Shown: piece after piece, positions 45,811 to 55,350 of the stretch
How the letters are laid out: each line of letters starts with the position of its first letter
Numbering within the stretch: position 1 is the first letter of the stretch
DNA from: Flavobacteriaceae bacterium
GTDB taxonomy: Bacteria > Bacteroidota > Bacteroidia > Flavobacteriales > Flavobacteriaceae
Length of the DNA: 64,000 nt
Assembly (NCBI GenBank): GCA_947446635.1
Contig: CANFHF010000007.1
Location: forward strand, 23,508-87,507
Direction of reading: 5' to 3'
Program-made: the position numbers and the translations under genes
The notes under the pieces: model-generated
What the model was told of the DNA's origin: nothing
Seen by the model: the letters and a program-made list of their open reading frames with translations, nothing else
Databases searched by the model: none

Positions 45811-46208
45811 TTCAAGAGTTGAAGTTTGAGTTAAAATATAAAATTTTTGTTGGTATGGAAAAACTATTTTTATTCAAGTTTAATGCAAAATAATTGCCAT
45901 ATGGAATCATCCTATTAATTAAATGACAGGAGGATAAGCAGAAAAAAAATATGTTTTCAGAATAAAATAATCCGCTAGGTGGTAGGAATAATTTCAAAAT
46001 AGTAAAAATGAAAAATGAATAAAAATAAAAAAACACTTTCGGAGCTATTGTTAAAGCATCCGTACTTCGGGAGAAGCGGTTGGTTTGTTTATCCGTGAAA
46101 CAGAAATTATATGTACACTTTTGTTATTCATCGGGGCAAAATTACACTAATTTTTGTAATACAATGCTAAATTCGTTTTTTTTGTAATAAATTTTAATTT
46201 AATGTTTT
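45811..46208. promoter_or_regulatory. Leader/promoter region of the arginine operon
   Basis: 398 nt with no convincing gene. It should hold the promoter of the GNAT-arg-pro operon on the minus strand, but no clear TTG-N19-TAnnTTTG was found. A hairpin with a T tail (46022-46062) may end fah transcripts. A small frame (45812-46036, minus) is AT-rich and compositionally poor. A GGAGG on the plus strand at 45929 has no gene behind it. Confidence 0.5.
46022..46062 (-). terminator. Terminator after fah, possibly an attenuator
   Basis: On the minus strand CGGATGCT (46062-46055) pairs with AGCTCCG (46046-46040) with one bulged base, and is followed by GAAAGTG and a long T-rich run. It lies about 150 nt after the fah stop and about 210 nt before the arginine operon, so it can serve as terminator of fah or as attenuator of the operon. 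Confidence 0.55.
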
Positions 46209-47492
46209 TTATTTTCTTACGAATGGGGGAAGTAATTTACTAGAAACTGCGCCAAATCCAATTCGTACTCCATTGTTTTTACAAAAACCTTTCATAATTA
46301 TGGTGTCTCCATCATTTATAAACTTGCGTTCCGTTCCATCATTGAGTTTTATTGGATTTTTACCCCCCAAAGTTAATTCTAACATAGAGCCATAGCTATC
46401 AGGGCTTGATCCAGAGATGGTTCCAGAGCCCATCATATCACCCGAATTTACCCGACAGCCATTTGAGGTATGATGGGTTAATTGTTGGCTCATAGACCAA
46501 TACATATATTTAAAATTGGATTTTGAAACAATAGTTGTGTTTTTATTTTCCGTTTGTATTGCAACTTCTAAATTAACGTCAAAATTATGTTTGCCTTTTT
46601 GTTGTAAATATGGTAATGGAGATGGATCTTGTTTAGGGCCTTTGGCTCTAAAGGGTTCCAAAGCATCCATCGTTATAATCCATGGAGAAATAGAAGTCGC
46701 AAAGTTTTTTGCCAAAAAAGGCCCAAGCGGAACGTATTCCCATTTTTGAATGTCGCGAGTACTCCAGTCATTCATTAAAACCATTCCAAAGATATAGTCT
46801 TCGGCCTCATTTATAGGGATGTTTTCTCCCATGACATTAGCGTCAGTAGTAATAAATGCAATTTCTAATTCAAAATCAACCATTCGTGAAGGACCAAAAA
46901 CAGGTGTTGTTTCTCCATTTGGTAAAGTTTGCCCCATAGGTCTATTTACTGGAATTCCAGAAGGAATAATGGTAGAACTTCTCCCGTGATAACCTATAGG
47001 AATATGAAGCCAGTTAGGCAGTAATGCGTTATCTGAATCACGGAACATTTTTCCAACATTGGTCGCGTGCTCTTTGCTAGAATAAAAATCAGTATAGTCT
47101 CCAATTAAAACAGGCAATTGCATTTCTACATCTTTCATTTTGAAAATGACAATATCTTTATCTTTTTTGTTTTCGCGCAACTCCGGATTTTTTTCGTCAA
47201 AAATATCGGCAATACGATTTCGAACTAAACGCCAGGTTTTTTTTCCGTCAGAAATAAAGTCGTTCAAAGTATCTTGTAGGAACATATCATCTGTCAATTC
47301 AATCCCTTCAAAGTAATTTAATTGTTGCAAAGCACCCAAGTCAATTGCAAAATCACCAATACGTGTCCCTACAGTTACCACATTTTCCTTTGTTAGAAAA
47401 ACGCCAAAAGGAATATTTTGAATAGGAAAATCACTGTCGACTGAAACTTCTAACCATGATTTTCTATTGGTATTATTAGCTGTTATAGGCAT
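46209..47492 (-). CDS. fahA: Fumarylacetoacetase
   Basis: 427 residues. It splits fumarylacetoacetate to fumarate and acetoacetate, the last step of tyrosine breakdown. Conserved parts: an N-terminal domain with NIPFGVF, then PIGYHGRSSTIIPSGIPVNRP (shortened: YHGRSST), PVFGPSRMVDFELEIAF with metal-binding Glu, NDWSTRDIQKWEYVPLGPF, and GTISGSSPDSYGSMLEL. It is divergent from glyA and monocistronic. Confidence 0.95.
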   Translation of the reverse strand: MPITANNTNRKSWLEVSVDSDFPIQNIPFGVFLTKENVVTVGTRIGDFAIDLGALQQLNYFEGIELTDDMFLQDTLNDFISDGKKTWRLVRNRIADIFDEKNPELRENKKDKDIVIFKMKDVEMQLPVLIGDYTDFYSSKEHATNVGKMFRDSDNALLPNWLHIPIGYHGRSSTIIPSGIPVNRPMGQTLPNGETTPVFGPSRMVDFELEIAFITTDANVMGENIPINEAEDYIFGMVLMNDWSTRDIQKWEYVPLGPFLAKNFATSISPWIITMDALEPFRAKGPKQDPSPLPYLQQKGKHNFDVNLEVAIQTENKNTTIVSKSNFKYMYWSMSQQLTHHTSNGCRVNSGDMMGSGTISGSSPDSYGSMLELTLGGKNPIKLNDGTERKFINDGDTIIMKGFCKNNGVRIGFGAVSSKLLPPFVRK

Positions 47493-47601
47493 AATGTTGT
47501 TAATTATTTTGTTAAGAATTACTTATCAAATATATTATAATCTGACAATTTACCAAACGTTTTTTCGTATTTTTGCGACAAATTAATAAAAAATCAAAGA
47601 A

Positions 47602-48876
47602 ATGCAACGCGACGAACAAATTTTCGATCTTATTTTAGAGGAACAAGACAGACAAATTCATGGATTAGAACTTATTGCATCCGAGAATTTTGTTAGTGAT
47701 GAAGTAATGGAAGCAGCTGGTTCTGTTTTAACCAATAAATATGCCGAAGGTTATCCTGGAAAGAGATACTACGGCGGTTGCGAAGTAGTTGATGTCATAG
47801 AGCAAATAGCCATCGATAGAGCTAAAGAATTATTTGGAGCTGAGTATGCAAATGTTCAGCCACACTCGGGTTCACAAGCAAATACAGCTGTTTACCATGC
47901 CTGTATTAAACCTGGAGATAAAATTTTGGGTTTCGATTTGTCTCATGGAGGACACTTAACTCATGGTTCACCAGTAAATTTTTCAGGTCGCTTATATACC
48001 CCTTCCTTTTACGGTGTTGATAAGGAGACAGGAAGATTAGATTATGATAAAATTCAAGAAATAGCAACAAAAGAACAGCCAAAATTAATCATCGCAGGTG
48101 CTTCGGCTTATTCTCGCGATATGGATTTTGAGCGTTTCAGAGTTATTGCCGACAGCGTTGGCGCTATTTTATTAGCCGATATTTCACATCCTGCAGGTTT
48201 AATCGCCAAAGGTTTGATGAATGACCCATTGCCACATTGCCATATTGTTACCACTACAACACACAAAACCTTACGTGGTCCTCGTGGAGGTTTGATTATG
48301 ATGGGTAAAGATTTTCCTAACCCATTTGGATTAACAACTCCAAAAGGAGAAATCAGAATGATGTCTTCTTTATTGGATTTGGCTGTTTTTCCAGGAAATC
48401 AAGGTGGCCCATTGATGCATATTATTGCTGCTAAAGCAGTAGCTTTTGGTGAAGCTTTGAAAGATGAATTCTTTACGTATGCTTTGCAATTGCAAAAAAA
48501 TGCCAATGCAATGGCTGATGCTTTTGTAAAAAGAGGGTACGAAATCATTTCAGGCGGAACAGACAATCACATGATGTTAATTGATTTAAGAAACAAAAAT
48601 ATTTCTGGGAAAGATGCTGAAAATGCATTAGTAAAAGCAGAAATTACGGTCAATAAAAACATGGTTCCTTTTGATGATAAATCACCATTTGTAACTTCAG
48701 GAATTCGAGTGGGAACTGCAGCTATTACTACTCGTGGTTTAATTGAAGAAGATATGGAAATTATTGTAGCTTTAATTGATAGAGTTTTAATGAATCACAC
48801 GAATGAAGATGTTATTGAAGAAGTGGCTAATGAAGTAAATGAAATGATGAGCGAAAGAGCTATTTTTGTTTATTAA
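47602..48876 (+). CDS. glyA: Serine hydroxymethyltransferase
   Basis: 424 residues. It interconverts serine and glycine with tetrahydrofolate. [13 protein letters not shown] at the N-terminus, [15 protein letters not shown], and the PLP lysine in [16 protein letters not shown] identify it. A -7 box TATTTTTG is at 47568-47575, about 26 nt before the ATG, but no matching TTG was found. It is a single gene; a long hairpin follows. Confidence 0.97.
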   Translation: MQRDEQIFDLILEEQDRQIHGLELIASENFVSDEVMEAAGSVLTNKYAEGYPGKRYYGGCEVVDVIEQIAIDRAKELFGAEYANVQPHSGSQANTAVYHACIKPGDKILGFDLSHGGHLTHGSPVNFSGRLYTPSFYGVDKETGRLDYDKIQEIATKEQPKLIIAGASAYSRDMDFERFRVIADSVGAILLADISHPAGLIAKGLMNDPLPHCHIVTTTTHKTLRGPRGGLIMMGKDFPNPFGLTTPKGEIRMMSSLLDLAVFPGNQGGPLMHIIAAKAVAFGEALKDEFFTYALQLQKNANAMADAFVKRGYEIISGGTDNHMMLIDLRNKNISGKDAENALVKAEITVNKNMVPFDDKSPFVTSGIRVGTAAITTRGLIEEDMEIIVALIDRVLMNHTNEDVIEEVANEVNEMMSERAIFVY

Positions 48877-48894
48877 AAACTTTCTTTAAGTTTT

Positions 48895-48960
48895 AAAAGT
48901 TTAAGGTTTAAGAAATTGTGTTTACGGAAAGGTATCCCAAATTTTAAATTTTAAACTTTT
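48895..48960. terminator. Long AT-rich hairpin after glyA
   Basis: A 17-bp stem with two G-T pairs (48895-48911 with 48944-48960), followed by TAGTTTTT. It lies between glyA (stop 48876) and the convergent Nramp-related gene (end 49017), and can serve both directions. Confidence 0.65.
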
Positions 48961-49016
48961 TAGTTTTTACCAATTACGATAAATAAAACTAAAAACACGG
49001 CTAGTTTTTGGTTTTT

Positions 49017-50288
49017 CTAACCACTTGACAGCTGGAGATAGATTAATGTAAAGGCGGCAACCGACATTATTAGCAATGCCATGCCTCCTAGAACATTTGA
49101 TTTCCAACTATTGGTAAATTGGCCCATTATTTTTTTGTTGTTGGAAATATGAAGAATAATAGCAATTAAAACAGGTGCCGTTAATCCGTAAAGGATAGCC
49201 GTATAAATCAATGCTTTTATTGGAGAAATACCCACATAATTTAATGACAATCCCAGTATTAGTGAAAGACCAATAACGCTATAAAAGGCTTTTGCTTCAT
49301 GAAATTTTTTATTCAATCCCTGTTCCCATCCAAAAGTTTCCGTTATTATATAAGAAAGTGAACCGGACAAAACAGGAATTGCAATAAGTCCAGTGCCAAT
49401 TATTCCAATAGCAAAAAGAAGATAAGCCAAATTTCCAGCCAATGGTTTTAATGCCATAGCCGCCTGCTCTACAGTGTCAATCTGGTGAATACCCCCTTTG
49501 AATAAAACAGTTCCTGTGGTAAGAATAATAAAGTACATTACAAAACCCGAAAAGGTCATTCCAAAATCGACATCTTCATTTATTTCGTTAATTATCTTTT
49601 TATTTACAATTAAATGTTTTTTCTTGTTATTCATTTCTTCCACTTCTACAGAAGCCTGCCAAAAAAAAAGATAGGGTGAAATAGTGGTTCCAAGAATTCC
49701 TACAAGGATGCCCATAAACTCTTTATCGAATTTTAAGGTAGGAATGAAGGTGGCTTTTAGAATTTGGGCAACATCTTGTTTATATAAAAAAGGTACAATA
49801 AAATAAACTAACATTACAATACACAAATATTTTAGGGTGGAAGCAATTTTATGATAGGGCAAATAAATAATTAAACCTAATAATAGTATAGTAAACAAGA
49901 CACTAAAATAAGTAGCATCAATAGCTGGAAACAAAAGATTTCCCACGGCACCCATTCCGGCAATATCGGCACCAATATTCATGACAATTGCAGGAAAACT
50001 GAATAAAAGCATTACATATAAAATAGGTCTTGGATAATTATTTTTAAGCGCTCCCGTCAATCCATGGGAAGTTACTAAACCTATTCGGGCACACATTTGC
50101 TGAATCGCGGCCATTAGGGGAAAGGCAATGAGCGAAGTCCATAAGGTGGAAAGTCCATAAGCCGCTCCAGCCTGTGAATAGGTTGCGATTCCCGAAGGAT
50201 CGTCGTCACTTGCTCCTGTCACAAGCCCAGGACCAAGTAGTTTCCAAAAACGAGAAAGTTTATTTTTTAGTTTCACACTCTTGTTCAT
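49017..50288 (-). CDS. Nramp-related divalent metal transporter with altered metal site
   Basis: 423 residues, about 11 membrane segments of the Nramp fold. In canonical Mn/Fe transporters TM1 has DPGN and TM6 has M-P-H. Here TM1 reads D30-P-S-G33 (SDDDPSGIATY) and TM6 reads S204-P-Y206 (GTTISPYLFFWQ). The Asn and Met metal ligands are therefore replaced by Gly and Ser. Such changes are described for Nramp-related magnesium transporters (NRMT), so Mg2+ or another hard cation is a possible substrate. The start at 50288 is preceded by an SD-like GAGAGG. It is divergent from cysE. Confidence 0.88.
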   Translation of the reverse strand: MNKSVKLKNKLSRFWKLLGPGLVTGASDDDPSGIATYSQAGAAYGLSTLWTSLIAFPLMAAIQQMCARIGLVTSHGLTGALKNNYPRPILYVMLLFSFPAIVMNIGADIAGMGAVGNLLFPAIDATYFSVLFTILLLGLIIYLPYHKIASTLKYLCIVMLVYFIVPFLYKQDVAQILKATFIPTLKFDKEFMGILVGILGTTISPYLFFWQASVEVEEMNNKKKHLIVNKKIINEINEDVDFGMTFSGFVMYFIILTTGTVLFKGGIHQIDTVEQAAMALKPLAGNLAYLLFAIGIIGTGLIAIPVLSGSLSYIITETFGWEQGLNKKFHEAKAFYSVIGLSLILGLSLNYVGISPIKALIYTAILYGLTAPVLIAIILHISNNKKIMGQFTNSWKSNVLGGMALLIMSVAAFTLIYLQLSSG

Positions 50289-50505
50289 AACTTACCTCTC
50301 GTTATTAATTGATTTGAAATTAGGAAGTAAATCCATGCTAATTTACAAATTATAAAAATTACATTCGCATAAATCAAAGTATATATGAATTTTTTTATGT
50401 TTTTCAATCCTTACTAAACAACAAATTTATTTTCTGAATTGTTGCGGCAATTTCTAAAAACAACTTACTTTTACCATTTACTATAAACATTTCAATCGTT
50501 AAACA

Positions 50506-51297
50506 GTGTCAAAAGATCTAATTATCCAAAATATTGCAGCCTTAAAGAGACATTTTTCCATCAACTATGGTATTAAGACCAAAGTAGAGGACTTTACCGA
50601 GAAGTTGTTTTATACACTTTTTGATACCAATGCTCCATTAAATAAAAGTATTGACGAACTTGAAAAATCATTCAAGGAAATTTCAAAAATCACTTCAAAA
50701 AAAACGGAAGAATCATGCGATGGAGTTTGGAATCAATTTCTTAAAAAACTCCCTAAGGTTCTTGAAATGCTAAATATGGATGCGGAATACATATTAGAAA
50801 ATGATCCTGCCTCTAACAGTATTGAAGAAGTGTATTTAGGGTATCCGGGATTTTATGCTATTGCTATTTATAGATTGAGTCATGAATTATATTTATTAGA
50901 TATGTTACTTTTTTCTAGACTAATCAGCGAATATGCACATCAAATCACTGGAACCGATATTCATGCAGGAGCATCAATTGCTTCCCCATTTTTTATAGAT
51001 CATGCCACTGGAATTGTAATTGGAGAAACAACCATAATCGAAAAACAGGTAAAATTGTATCAAGGGGTAACATTGGGAGCCTTGAGTGTTACCAAAGACA
51101 TGAAAAATGCCAAAAGACATCCTACTGTAGAAAAAAATGTTTGTATTTATGCCAACGCTACTATTTTGGGAGGAGAAACCATTATTGGTAAAAATAGTAT
51201 TATTGGTGGAAATACTTGGATTACAAAATCCATTCCTGAAAACTCCCTTGTGACTAATAACACAATTACAGAAGTAAAAATAAAAGAGTTAAAATAA
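50506..51297 (+). CDS. cysE: Serine O-acetyltransferase
   Basis: 263 residues from a GTG start. It acetylates serine for cysteine synthesis. The C-terminal left-handed beta-helix is clear: TGTDIHAGASIASPFFIDHATGIVIGET (core: GTDIHAGA, FIDHATGIVIGET), then GVTLGALS and RHPTVEKNVCIYANATILGG. The N-terminal helical domain is long, as in the EpsC-type. cysM follows 2 nt downstream, so the two form a cysteine operon. Confidence 0.94.
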   Translation: MSKDLIIQNIAALKRHFSINYGIKTKVEDFTEKLFYTLFDTNAPLNKSIDELEKSFKEISKITSKKTEESCDGVWNQFLKKLPKVLEMLNMDAEYILENDPASNSIEEVYLGYPGFYAIAIYRLSHELYLLDMLLFSRLISEYAHQITGTDIHAGASIASPFFIDHATGIVIGETTIIEKQVKLYQGVTLGALSVTKDMKNAKRHPTVEKNVCIYANATILGGETIIGKNSIIGGNTWITKSIPENSLVTNNTITEVKIKELK

Positions 51298-51299
51298 TT

Positions 51300-52187
51300 A
51301 TGAAGACTCAAAAACTAGTTGACTTAATCGGGAATACCCCTTTAGTGGAGAGTGTAAATTTGGTAAAAAATAAAAATGTCAAGCTTTTATTAAAACTAGA
51401 AGGAAATAATCCAGGAGGTAGTGTAAAAGATCGTGCGGCTTACAATATGATTGCCACAGCATTAGAAAGGGGAGATATCAAAAAAGGAGACAAACTTATT
51501 GAAGCCACAAGTGGAAATACTGGCATTGCTTTAGCCATGATTGCCCAATTTTTCAATATTGAAATTGAGCTTGTACTTCCTGAAGATTCTACTAAAGAAC
51601 GCACACAAACCATGTTGGCTTTTGGAGCAAAAGTAGTCTTAACTCCTGCTAGTTTAGGTATTATTGGTTCTAGAGATTATGTGGATAAAAAAATGGCAGA
51701 AGGTGGTTACATCATGCTGAATCAATTTGCCAATGAAGATAATTGGAAAGCCCATTATAAAACCACCGGGCCCGAAGTATGGAATGATACTAATGGAACT
51801 GTAACCCATTTCGTTTCGGCAATGGGAACCACAGGAACTATTATTGGAACTTCTACGTATTTAAAAGAAAAAAATCCTGCGATTCAGATTATTGGGGCAC
51901 AACCAAGTGATGGTTCACAAATTCCCGGAATTAGAAAATGGCCACAAGAATATTTACCTAAAATTTATGATGCTTCAAAAGTGGATAAAATCATAGAAGT
52001 TAGCGAACAAGAAGCCCGTGAAATGACCAAACGCTTGGCTCGTGAAGAAGGTGTCTTTGCAGGAATGAGTAGTGGTGGTTCAGTAGCAGTGGCTCTTAAA
52101 CTAGCTAGCCAAATGGAATCAGGAATAATTGTAGCCATTATTTGTGATCGAGGCGACAGGTATTTATCTTCAGATTTGTTTGATTAA
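51300..52187 (+). CDS. cysM: Cysteine synthase (CysM type)
   Basis: 295 residues. It forms cysteine from O-acetylserine and sulfide (or thiosulfate). The PLP lysine is K43 in NPGGSVKDRAAYNMI. EATSGNTGIALAMIA is the substrate loop and GSDG-like QPSDGSQIPGI follows. The short C-terminus fits the CysM branch. It is coupled to cysE. Confidence 0.94.
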   Translation: MKTQKLVDLIGNTPLVESVNLVKNKNVKLLLKLEGNNPGGSVKDRAAYNMIATALERGDIKKGDKLIEATSGNTGIALAMIAQFFNIEIELVLPEDSTKERTQTMLAFGAKVVLTPASLGIIGSRDYVDKKMAEGGYIMLNQFANEDNWKAHYKTTGPEVWNDTNGTVTHFVSAMGTTGTIIGTSTYLKEKNPAIQIIGAQPSDGSQIPGIRKWPQEYLPKIYDASKVDKIIEVSEQEAREMTKRLAREEGVFAGMSSGGSVAVALKLASQMESGIIVAIICDRGDRYLSSDLFD

Positions 52188-52300
52188 AGAATTTAGAACT
52201 CCATTTTTAATAAATTCAGGGTATTAAATAAACAACCTTTTTAAAAAAAATAGTTGTCAATTTAAATTTATAAAACCATTCAAAGCCTTATTTTTGCGCT

Positions 52301-53713
52301 ATGGCAAAGAAAAACACAGACAAAATCGTTTTTGATCATATAAAAGTCCTTGATGCGGGTGCAAAAGGCGTTTCGGTGGCAAAGGCTCCAGATGGTAAAG
52401 TAATCTTTATTCCCAATGTTGTTCCCGGCGATGTGGTTGATGTGCAAACCTTCAAAAAGCGCAAGGCATATTACGAAGGAAAAGCCGTGAAATTTCACGA
52501 ATTCTCAGAACATAGAATTGAGCCCATCTGCGAACATTTTGGCGTTTGCGGGGGTTGTAAATGGCAGAATATGAAATACAGCCAGCAATTGTACTACAAA
52601 CAAAATGAGGTTTTAAATCATTTGCTGCGCATCGGAAAAATAGAACTTCCCGATTTTGAACCGATTTTAGGTTCCGAAAAGCAATTTTTTTACAGAAACA
52701 AAATGGAGTTTTCTTTTTCGAATAGTCGTTGGCTCACCGAAAAAGAAATCGGCAGTACGGAAGACTTGGGAAACAGAAATGCGTTGGGTTTTCATATTCC
52801 AAAAATGTGGGACAAGATTCTAGATATCAACAAATGTCATTTACAGGAAGATCCTTCCAATGCTATTCGGAATGAAATTCGTGCTTTCGCCAATGAAAAC
52901 AACCTGACATTTTTCAATCCTAGAAATCACGAAGGTTTGCTTAGAACCTTGATGATGCGAACCGCATCGACGGGTGAGATTATGGTGTTGGTTCAGTTTT
53001 TTGAAAATGACAAAGCCAATAGAGAATTGCTTTTGGACCATGTTTACGAAAAATTCCCGCAAATTACGTCGTTGCAATATGTAGTAAATAACAAGGCGAA
53101 CGACACTTTGTACGATCAAAATATTAACCTCTATAAAGGTCGTGATTATATTTTGGAAGAAATGGAAGGTTTGAAATTCAGTATCAATGCCAAATCGTTT
53201 TATCAAACCAATTCCGATCAAGCTTACGAATTATACAAAATCACTCGAGATTTTGCTGGATTGACTGGTAATGAAATCGTTTATGATTTATACACAGGAA
53301 CGGGTACAATTGCCCAATTTGTTTCGAAAAACGCCAAGAAGGTTATTGGTGTCGAAAGTGTTCCTGAAGCGATTGTTGATGCCAAAGCCAATGCTATACG
53401 CAATGAAATTACAAATTGCGAATTTTATGTGGGGGATATGAAAGTGGTTTTCAACGAAAGTTTCATTGCTCAACATGGCAAACCAGATGTGATTATTACC
53501 GATCCACCACGCGACGGAATGCACAAGGATGTAATTGAACAAATCCTAAAAATAGAACCTTCAAAAATTGTTTATGTAAGTTGTAATTCGGCTACGCAAG
53601 CTCGCGATTTGGCTTTGATGGATGAGAAATACAAGGTGACTCGAGTGCGTCCCGTGGATATGTTTCCCCAAACACATCACGTAGAAAATGTGGTGCTTTT
53701 GGAAAAAAGATAA
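52301..53713 (+). CDS. rlmD: 23S rRNA (uracil-5-)-methyltransferase RlmD
   Basis: 470 residues. An N-terminal TRAM domain is followed by cysteines for an Fe-S cluster (C-x5-C-x2-C in ICEHFGVCGGCKWQ and a later Cys in INKCHL), a SAM domain (YDLYTGTGTIAQFV), the D-P-P-R motif (ITDPPRDGMH) and the nucleophile Cys in VYVSCNSATQARDL. It methylates uridine in 23S rRNA (U1939 type). A -7-like box (TATTTTTG, 52289-52296) ends 4 nt before the ATG. Confidence 0.93.
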   Translation: MAKKNTDKIVFDHIKVLDAGAKGVSVAKAPDGKVIFIPNVVPGDVVDVQTFKKRKAYYEGKAVKFHEFSEHRIEPICEHFGVCGGCKWQNMKYSQQLYYKQNEVLNHLLRIGKIELPDFEPILGSEKQFFYRNKMEFSFSNSRWLTEKEIGSTEDLGNRNALGFHIPKMWDKILDINKCHLQEDPSNAIRNEIRAFANENNLTFFNPRNHEGLLRTLMMRTASTGEIMVLVQFFENDKANRELLLDHVYEKFPQITSLQYVVNNKANDTLYDQNINLYKGRDYILEEMEGLKFSINAKSFYQTNSDQAYELYKITRDFAGLTGNEIVYDLYTGTGTIAQFVSKNAKKVIGVESVPEAIVDAKANAIRNEITNCEFYVGDMKVVFNESFIAQHGKPDVIITDPPRDGMHKDVIEQILKIEPSKIVYVSCNSATQARDLALMDEKYKVTRVRPVDMFPQTHHVENVVLLEKR

Positions 53714-53763
53714 GATTGCAGATTTCTATCAACAATCGAAAGTCATTTTCAATAAAATATTTT

Positions 53764-54267
53764 ATGAAAAAAATACTTTTACTTTTAGTGCTTTCTCTAT
53801 TTTCTTTCTCCGCTTGCGAGAAGGATGATATTTGCGATGCCAACACGGCTACTACGCCTAGACTTGTAATTCAATTTTATGATATTACAAATCCAACGGT
53901 ATTAAAAAACGTGACTAATTTAAAAGTCATTGCAGAAGGAATGTCTGAAGGAATTGTTTTTAATGGAAACGGAAATACGGTTTCTATACCTTTAAAAACG
54001 ACTCAAAACACTTCAAGTTATAGTTTTATATTAAATTATGGTTCAGTATCTTATAGTAATGAAGACAAGATTACTTTCAATTATACCCGTGAGAATCTTT
54101 TTGTTTCTAGAGCTTGTGGTTTTAAAACAATTTTTTCTTTAGATGCAACGAATCCATATTCGCATACCGACGCAATTATTCCAGACCTTTTGTGGATAAA
54201 AGACATTCGAGTTGAAAAAAATAACATTGATACCGAAAATGAAACACATGTTAAAATATATTTTTAG
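53764..54267 (+). CDS. DUF6452 family lipoprotein
   Basis: 167 residues from the ATG at 53764 (MKKILLLLVLSLFSFSAC), with a lipobox Cys at 18. The frame is open upstream to 53716, but that part lacks a signal and overlaps the rlmD tail region. It fits DUF6452, a family of small Bacteroidota lipoproteins: CDANTATTPRLVIQFYD and RACGFKTIFSLD. The function is unknown. It overlaps the DUF6048 gene by 29 nt. Confidence 0.8.
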   Translation: MKKILLLLVLSLFSFSACEKDDICDANTATTPRLVIQFYDITNPTVLKNVTNLKVIAEGMSEGIVFNGNGNTVSIPLKTTQNTSSYSFILNYGSVSYSNEDKITFNYTRENLFVSRACGFKTIFSLDATNPYSHTDAIIPDLLWIKDIRVEKNNIDTENETHVKIYF

Positions 54268-55045
54268 TTGCTTTCTAGTACTATTTATGTTCTTGGTTCA
54301 GGCACAACCTCTCCCAAATAAAATTCCGAGTAAAAACATTCAAAACGAAGGAATTATTCCGGATGCTCCCAAACAAGTATCCCAAAAAATTGTCGAAGAG
54401 AAAAAGATGGATAGTCTTCCACCCAAAACAAACCGTTATGGGTTGCGGGCGGGTATCGATTTGTACAAATTAACCCGTGGTTTGTATGACTCGAATTATA
54501 CAGGAATCGAATTTGTGGGAGATTATCGATTGACTAAAAAGTACTATTTGGCTGCCGAAATTGGTAACGAAAATAAAACAACCGATGACGAACGATTGAA
54601 TTTCAACACCAAAGGGTCTTATCTAAAAGTTGGTTTTGACTATAACGGCTATGAAAATTGGTTAAATATGGAAAATATAATCTCCATCGGATTGCGATAT
54701 GGTGCCAGCACTTTTAGTCAAGAATTGAATAGCTACAAAATTTATAATGCTAATCCTTATTTTGGGGAAGTGCCCGTACTTGTTTCCGGAGAGAAATTCA
54801 ACGGATTGAGTGCTAGTTGGATTGAAGTGGTGGCAGGGGTGAAGGCTAAAGTGATCAATAATGTGTACTTAGGTTTTAGTCTTCGATTAAACAGATTGGT
54901 TTCAAATCATAAACCCACCAATTTTGACAACCTCTATATTCCAGGTTTCAATAGAACATACAATGGAGATTTTGGGGTAGGGGTAAACTACACCATTACT
55001 TATTTCATCCCTCTTTATAAGAAAAAATTAAGCCCAAAAGAATAA
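54239..55045 (+). CDS. DUF6048 family outer-membrane protein
   Basis: 268 residues from the ATG at 54239 (ATG 54248 is possible too). A signal peptide (ending FLVQAQ) precedes a proline-rich linker and a beta-barrel-like part with alternating strands: RYGLRAGIDLYKLTRG, YLAAEIGNENK, YLKVGFDYNGYENW, YLGFSLRLNRLVSNH, FGVGVNYTITYFIPL. It fits DUF6048. It follows DUF6452 with an overlap, so they may work together in the envelope. The function is unknown. Confidence 0.8.
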   Translation: MKHMLKYIFSCFLVLFMFLVQAQPLPNKIPSKNIQNEGIIPDAPKQVSQKIVEEKKMDSLPPKTNRYGLRAGIDLYKLTRGLYDSNYTGIEFVGDYRLTKKYYLAAEIGNENKTTDDERLNFNTKGSYLKVGFDYNGYENWLNMENIISIGLRYGASTFSQELNSYKIYNANPYFGEVPVLVSGEKFNGLSASWIEVVAGVKAKVINNVYLGFSLRLNRLVSNHKPTNFDNLYIPGFNRTYNGDFGVGVNYTITYFIPLYKKKLSPKE

Positions 55046-55060
55046 TTCAGAATCGGGAAA

Positions 55061-55297
55061 TCAAGAAACGTCTTTAACACCTTTCACAAAGACCCATTTC
55101 ATAAATAGTTTTTCGCCATCTTTGGTTTTTACTGCTTGAAATTTTGGAGCTAGAATGGTTCCTATAACAAAAGCAGTCATTGGAATCCATAATCCTGTTA
55201 ACGGGATATATTTTGCAACCAAAAATTTAATAGAGATAAACAAAATAGCAAAACAGCCTAGTTGGTATAGAAATGCACGTACTTGTAATTTGGTCAT
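55061..55297 (-). CDS. Small two-TM membrane protein, conserved hypothetical
   Basis: 78 residues. Two hydrophobic segments (QLGCFAILFISIKFLVAKY and IPLTGLWIPMTAFVIGTILA, ~12-30 and ~32-50) are followed by a basic tail. The pattern is that of a small inner-membrane protein common in Flavobacteriia. No function can be given. It is convergent with DUF6048. Confidence 0.65.
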   Translation of the reverse strand: MTKLQVRAFLYQLGCFAILFISIKFLVAKYIPLTGLWIPMTAFVIGTILAPKFQAVKTKDGEKLFMKWVFVKGVKDVS

Positions 55298-55350
55298 GTT
55301 TTTAGTGGTTTTAGGTGCTAATTGTTATTTTTTTAAAATCTAAACTCTAA

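Noticed and set aside
45929..45965. GGAGG with an ATG (M-F-S-E-stop) on the plus strand
   Set aside because: The spacing is about 17 nt, too long, and no plus-strand gene follows, unlike the site at 7441.
45812..46036. 74-codon frame before the GNAT gene
   Set aside because: Its Phe/Ser-rich translation from AT-rich DNA lacks family features; the stretch is better read as promoter and leader.
53716..53763. Upstream start for DUF6452
   Set aside because: The ATG at 53764 gives a standard lipoprotein signal; the longer version would put it out of place.
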